Positions 58,831-64,000 of a DNA stretch of 64,000 nucleotides are shown piece by piece. Source of the stretch: Lepiota brunneoincarnata (lineage: Eukaryota; Basidiomycota; Agaricomycetes; Agaricales; Agaricaceae). Below the pieces are notes generated by a model. The model saw nothing but the letters and a program-made list of their open reading frames with translations, did not search any database and was not told where the DNA came from. Location of the stretch: contig JAEBUN010000024.1 of NCBI GenBank assembly GCA_023014365.1, forward strand, positions 496,001 through 560,000. Reading direction: 5' to 3'. The first letter of the stretch is position 1. Each line of letters opens with the position of its first letter. A program made the position numbers and the translations under genes.

Positions 58831-61800
58831 TCACTCTTTTGCAGAACTTTCCACAAGTAAACCAGCACTGTCCCTCAGTCGCCGCGACATGATCTCAATA
58901 TAAGTTTGGTTGGCTTGCCAATCCTTACCCAAAGAGTCGTAGTCCTGTGTTCGGTGCTGTCAAATTCCTGTAAGGGTGAATATCGGGTATTACTCACGAT
59001 ATCCAAGGACGAGATACGCTGCAACAAAGGGCCCAGCTTGGCTCCCACCTCCTCGCAGAACTGTTCGGGGCTGGTAGTTGCCAAAAGACGCATGGCATTA
59101 GTGACTGATGTCCGCGCAGGAGGGTGACTCATATGCCCAGGTTCTGCATAATACTCCAAATGTCGCCAGAGAAGTAGTAATAGCATCTCCATGGTATCTT
59201 GGGTCATGCAAATCAGTCAGTTAACAATATAGAAGTAAGAGTTTCAGGACATACCAAACAGGACCCTCACAGTCTCTTTCGCATCCTGCCTAACACGTTC
59301 GATTTCCTGGCATATCAACGACCGTTTCTGTTCGACATCAAGCTCCTGTAAGAGGCTGCCGTGCAATTTTCGCAGGACGTCCCGGACATTGTCGATGACG
59401 ATGTGATCCCTATTGGCCAGTTCAGCACTGAGATCGGAAATTTGTCTGAGGATCGTAGCGATGTCTTCCGAGATGAACTCGAGTGCTTGGAGGGCGTCTC
59501 CGACGGTAGGGACGGTAGCTACATCTCTCAAATCAGTATAGCCCTAAACCAGGAGAGTGGTCGCTTACCAAGGAAGTGAGAGCCTCTCTCGTCGATACGA
59601 CTGGTGTTGGTAATGGGCGACAGCACAAGTATAATTTCGGGCTCTGCATTAACAAAAGTGAGAACGAGGTGCTGTAAGTAAGCTCTTGTCATGTACCTGT
59701 GAAGTCACTAGCAGCGCCAACATATGCAACAATGGCCTTGCGCAAAAGGCGCTCCTTCGTTTTCAGAGCAACGTCAAACTGGGATTCTGAAGAGTTGCCT
59801 GCATCCCGTGAGCTTATATTTACATGTAATGGAGGTATGGAACGTACTGAAGGCAGGTGTGTTTGCGTCCCGGAGCTCCGCATCAGTCTGCGGAATAACG
59901 TCCTCGAAAGAATGTTCACGACTCAGGGATCTCGTAGCCAAGCTCAGGATCGCTGCGTGCATGGCGCCGAATCCAGAGTTAGGAGCCAACTAGAAGAATA
60001 TGTTAGAGGGCTTGTACAGGAAATGTTGTTCCCGAGCTCACCACTTCGAATTTGGGCACCGAGGGAAGAACGTTGGTGCAAAGGTGGATGATCAGGTTTA
60101 TTTCATCTAGGATACCAAGGGAAACGTAGTCGATATCGTTTTTGAGCAATATCACTATTGTTGATCCATGACTCGACAAGAACTCCAGAACCTGCAGCTA
60201 AGTTGAGTAAAACCTTCTTGTAGGCTGGAGTGGCGAATACCTGATTGACGACGGTGGAGTGTTTGTTGCCCAAAGTTGCAAGGATCCCGCCTACAACTTG
60301 CAGCGCTGGCATCAGGAGCTGGTGGTACCGCTGAACCGCCGAGGGTAGGAACGAATCTTGTTCTGCGTATCAGTGTCAGCTAAGAAGTGGTGGGGTTGTA
60401 GTAAAAAATATACCCATGAACGACTGGTCTGCTTCCGGTCTTGTGTCTAGGTAATCGCATTGCGCCAAAAGCGGCATAAGTTGCGAGTCAAGTAATTTCT
60501 CTGCACCCATTCTCGTGTGTGACATCCGAGTAAACAACGACATCTTGGCCTCGTAGATATAGAGCGGATTTAAATCATCTGAAGCACATACGTCAGAAAA
60601 CACTTCAAAAACTAACATGTGCGTACCTGGGTCAGGTTTAACCACGGACTGCAACCTTGAATCACTCTCCTTCACACCCCTGACAAAATTCGACAAGATC
60701 CCATGACGCGTGAGCGCAGACACAACGATGGGTTGCTTTTCCTGCCCAGAGAGCTGTACAAGGGCATCCAACAGCATGAACGCAATCGTCTTCCACACTT
60801 CGGTGCCATCCGTGGCGTCCCGAGCAATGATAGCAACCAATCTTTCGATCACATCTTTCATGACCGCAAGTATGCCAGAAGAAAGTGCAGACGTGTTGTT
60901 CGACGCACTCTTGATTGAACTTGATAGGAGGAGTGATGTACTACCGTTGAAGGGGACACTATGGCTCAGGGAGCCTGAGAGTGGTACCGATAATGGTTGA
61001 TTAGGTAGTCCGGACACCTCACTCGGGGATGCAATCAAATGAATGAAGTTAATCAGGGCCGCATATAGATTTCCTCGCACCAGCTCGACTCGATTGCTGT
61101 CCAAGATACCTTCCAAGATGTTACGAAGGATGGCGTAAAGCCTCTCCGCAGGTAGCGATCCTGATTCCACATTCCCACCGACGGACTGAAGGATAATCTG
61201 ATGCTGCCTGTCCTCTCTCAATTTTGTAATCAATGAAAGGATAGTTTCCGCCAATAGGATTGACACGCTCTCCTCGACGCTGCCCGACCGGATCGCAGCA
61301 GGGGAGGACATGGAGAAGATCAAACAACATGTTTTCCCTGCGGTCATGGGGTAATCGGTCAAAGCACTTCATCAGCGACAGGTCCAAAAGCCGCTTCCAC
61401 GACTCGATGGCCTCCACGAGCACATGTGCCACTCTTCGCCGATGGTTTTCAATGATACAGCTCTCGAGAATATACATCGATTCCTGGTTCACTTGTTCGA
61501 GATGCGTGGCAGTAGTGATAGCACCTTGGGTATGCAACATGCGTTTTGCCCCAGATAGGAGAGATAACACTGCCGTACGGTCAACAATTTCACAGCCACT
61601 GGCATCCCGCCGAATAGATGATTGTAGATCGAGGCCAGAGAAGAATTGGAGATTCTGAGGTCGGACGGTCAAGCTATCAGCCCAGTCAAACATGAGCGAC
61701 TGGAAGAAGTCGATAATCCGCATCTGCGATTGACCAACTTCCCGGAACGTCGGGAATCCGAACTCTTCTTCGTGGTCAATGTCCGTCCCAAACAAGATGT

Positions 61801-64000
61801 CGAGAAGCTCCGCAACACCCTTAAACTGTCCCTTGTTCGTTAGGGCGTGCAGCTCCAGGGCAACGAGGTTGAAGACATAAGATCGGAGGCGGAGGAACGA
61901 GCACAGCGTTGAAACCGTCGTCGTAACGGTAGTGCCATCTTCGTACAGAACCTGAATGAATGGTTCTTGGGATGCTTCAGGTACCGCCGACGGTATACTA
62001 GCAAGCTGACGTGCAAAAAAGTCTTCTCGTGTTCGTAGGTACCTAGTAGTGAATTCCGAAGTTCGTGGGTGGACACACAGGTTGTGTACCACGCGGTAAC
62101 AGTGCTCTGCCAACCCAGGAAGGGTGACCAACAAGGGGGTGGCCTCAGAATTACCCTCCTTATCTTTCCCTTTCAACCGTGGAATCCCAGCGTTGAGAAG
62201 TCGGAGTAGTGCATGGATGGTTGTGTGACGTGCCCCCAGCGCATGAGGATCTTGTATTCTCTGCTCCTTCATCGTGGCACCGAACAAAAAGTAATGAGCG
62301 ATATTGGGATAGGGTCGGTCTTGTTCTGTGTTCTGAATGAGTAACTCCAGCGCACTGAGTCGAATCGTTTGAGCGAGCGAGTTTGAATAATCGTCAACAT
62401 CTGGAGCTCCAGCTCCCGTAACTTGTTCAGCATATGTCTCCGCTTCCCACACGTCATCCAAAGACTCACTCCCAACAATCTGCATGAATCCACCCAAGAT
62501 CCTCTCCGAGTCCCTACTTCGCTCAATCAAATTGATCATAGTAGAAGAATTGGTCGAACTGCAAAGAAGGGAAAGAATCTTGATGGATAAAAGGGCCAGT
62601 TCCGAATGCGAAGGATACGACATGTACGTGGCGATGGCGGGGATGAATTGGGTACCAAATACGAGTGCCTGGTCGAACCGTGTGTAGTAGGACCTTGGGT
62701 GAATGACACTCGCAAACGAAGGGTTGTTCAGATCGGAGAGAAGAGGTACCAGGACGTCCAAAAAGATATCCTGCATCTCAAGAACACGATGTATGATCCG
62801 AAGCACACGAACGATGGTGTTCCGGAAAAATGGTTCTTCATCAGCCAGATGCCTGTCGAAGCCCTCCACACCCTCAACGATATACGAAAAGATGCTGTTT
62901 TGCAGAGGTGAGTCTGTAAGGAGACGCTTCATGATCTCGTAGCCAGGGTGAACGACAAGGAGCATAAGTTTCTCGGCTTTGACGGACACTTCCTCCGAAG
63001 TTCTGACGAGGGGCTCTAAACCATAACTTGCAAGCACCCTCTCGATGAAAGTGAGACAGAGGTCGTTGATCTCCCATCTATCCGAAGGCCGAGAGTATTC
63101 GCGATTCGGGATATTGGCGAAAACGTTATCGATCACAAAGGCAGAGAATGGTCCGATGCCGGGCAAACGATAGGGCTGACCGAGGGTGTCGGGGATGGTG
63201 TTGATAGGTTCGAGATCAAGTAACCTATCCTTCAGAGGCGTACGTTTGGGCGTGTGGATCAAAGTTCCCAGAAGGCGAAGAAAAGGAATTGTTGCGGGGT
63301 ACAACCGGTGTGCTGCTTCAATCTGCTCCAGCTCCAACTCGACACCCTTTCCCGTCGCCAGAACCCCTAATCCACTCATCCCACTCACACGAACATTGAT
63401 GACTTCCGAACGCTCCATCAATGTCCACACAGCTTTACAGATCTCCGCTCCCGGCACACCCGCCCCTGGCTCGCAGAATGCGGCGAGGGTATCAAAAATG
63501 GCACCTTTAAGCTCCAAAGGAATTCCAAGGGGAATTAACGAGACCAAGGTAGGGATCGCACGGAACTGCGAATGGCTTGATATTGTCGTACGAACCGACA
63601 CCGAGTACCTAACCACCGTTGACAAAAGTCGAAGGAAAGATTGTGCATATAGCACCTCCTTCGGTCCAATCATTACCTGATGTGACACAGGCTTAGGCCC
63701 AGGGGGATTGAAAAGCCCTCCAAAGGTGCTGTTTAGGCCCAGCGACTGTGGTTGTGGAGCACCTCTCGCACTAGCAGCGCTCGTCCCCCATCCATCAAGT
63801 AGACTAAAGACTGCAAGTCCATGATATACTCGGCCCGCCGCTTGAAGAGGGCGGTAAAGAGCCTCCTGCAAGGACCTCGCCCCCTCCACGAGCCATGAAG
63901 TTGTACGCGAGCTCACTACACTGCTGCCCCTTTGCCAAGCCACTCAACATCTCGTAGAGAGCTGTCAGGAGCGTCAAATCCTGCGGGGAGGTAGACCAAA
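58831..64000 (-). CDS. NUP192: Inner-ring nucleoporin Nup192/Nup205 (5' end beyond window; apparent insertions)
   Basis: Very large alpha-solenoid scaffold of the nuclear pore inner ring, binding Nic96/Nup53-type partners. Sequence runs from the right edge down to the stop at 58831-58833. Typical segments are LTALYEMLSGLAKG with YNFMARGGGEV near the edge, IPLELKGAIFDTLAAFCEPG, EINDLCLTFIERVLASYG, HPGYEIMKRLLTDSPLQN, SIFSYIVEGVEGF and ILSLLCSS, then VELVRGNLYAALINF and SHTRMGAEKLLDSQLMPLL. The last exon is DYDSLGKDWQANQTYIEIM with end SSAKE. Apparent frame breaks at about 63812, 61301-61304 (a run of four G) and 60153, each cured by removing one base. The Met at 63943 is not the start; coding sequence clearly continues past it. 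The 3' half has about eight short introns. Confidence 0.9.

Noticed and set aside
63900..63943. Met at 63943 as the start of the Nup192 gene
   Set aside because: Conserved Nup192 residues (LTALYEMLSGLAKG, YNFMARGGGEV) are encoded upstream of and beside it in another frame, so the long open frame starting there is an artefact of a frame break.
9257..64000. Programmed +1 ribosomal frameshifting as an explanation for the frame breaks
   Set aside because: The bases around the ten best sites share no common codon pair, stop codon or slippery motif, and several sites lie within one gene, so a recoding signal is not supported.
1..64000. CRISPR arrays, bacterial operons, phage or viral genes
   Set aside because: No spaced direct repeats and no prokaryotic or viral coding signatures; all recognised genes are intron-bearing fungal genes.

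Overview
The window is nuclear DNA of a filamentous basidiomycete, most likely an Agaricomycete. The genes are cut by many short introns (about 45-60 bp, GT-AG, with one GC-AG). There are F-box/LRR gene relics of the type that multiplies in mushroom genomes, a BiP ending in HDEL, and basidiomycete-style NRPS-like and MFS genes. No organelle, viral or bacterial sequence was seen.

Layout: 1-1785 (-) is a multi-pass membrane protein running off the left edge. 2223-4211 (+) is an ACOT9-type acyl-CoA thioesterase. 4657-6685 (-) is a TKL-like kinase with a C-terminal C1-type zinc finger. 6804-8929 (-) is a membrane-anchored phytase. 9257-10958 holds the bc1-complex chaperone CBP3, a tRNA-Glu(CUC) and MDM35. 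13457-15630 (-) is a second large membrane protein. 15.6-20.6 kb is nearly empty except for bL33m. 20570-24374 holds the divergent pair NAA30 (NatC) and BiP/KAR2. 24566-35388 holds two divergent Dal5-family MFS transporters and an adenylation-thiolation-reductase NRPS-like enzyme, a possible small-metabolite locus. 36311-39474 holds the divergent pair oxysterol-binding protein and NHP6-like HMG protein. 41-43 kb is a decayed F-box gene followed by about 4 kb without supported genes. 47187-53284 holds a GPI-type cupredoxin, tRNA-Glu(UUC), HSP60, TSR3 and mL41. 55.4-57.4 kb is a second broken F-box paralogue. 57641-58612 is SFT2. 58831 to the right edge is the nucleoporin Nup192/Nup205.

Most of the content is housekeeping, with a mitochondrial bias (CBP3, Mdm35, bL33m, HSP60, mL41, ACOT9). 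The most striking structural signal is that several otherwise well-conserved genes (BiP, CBP3, TSR3, Nup192, probably the cupredoxin) are each broken by single-base insertions, and in these five genes never by deletions. That pattern points to an insertion-biased consensus error in the underlying assembly more than to real decay. The two F-box genes also carry stop codons and look like true pseudogenes. I did not find a convincing undescribed system. The best biological leads are the NRPS-like/MFS locus, the micro-exons across the BiP nucleotide-binding loop, the cluster of ACGT elements upstream of BiP, and the signal-anchored phytase.
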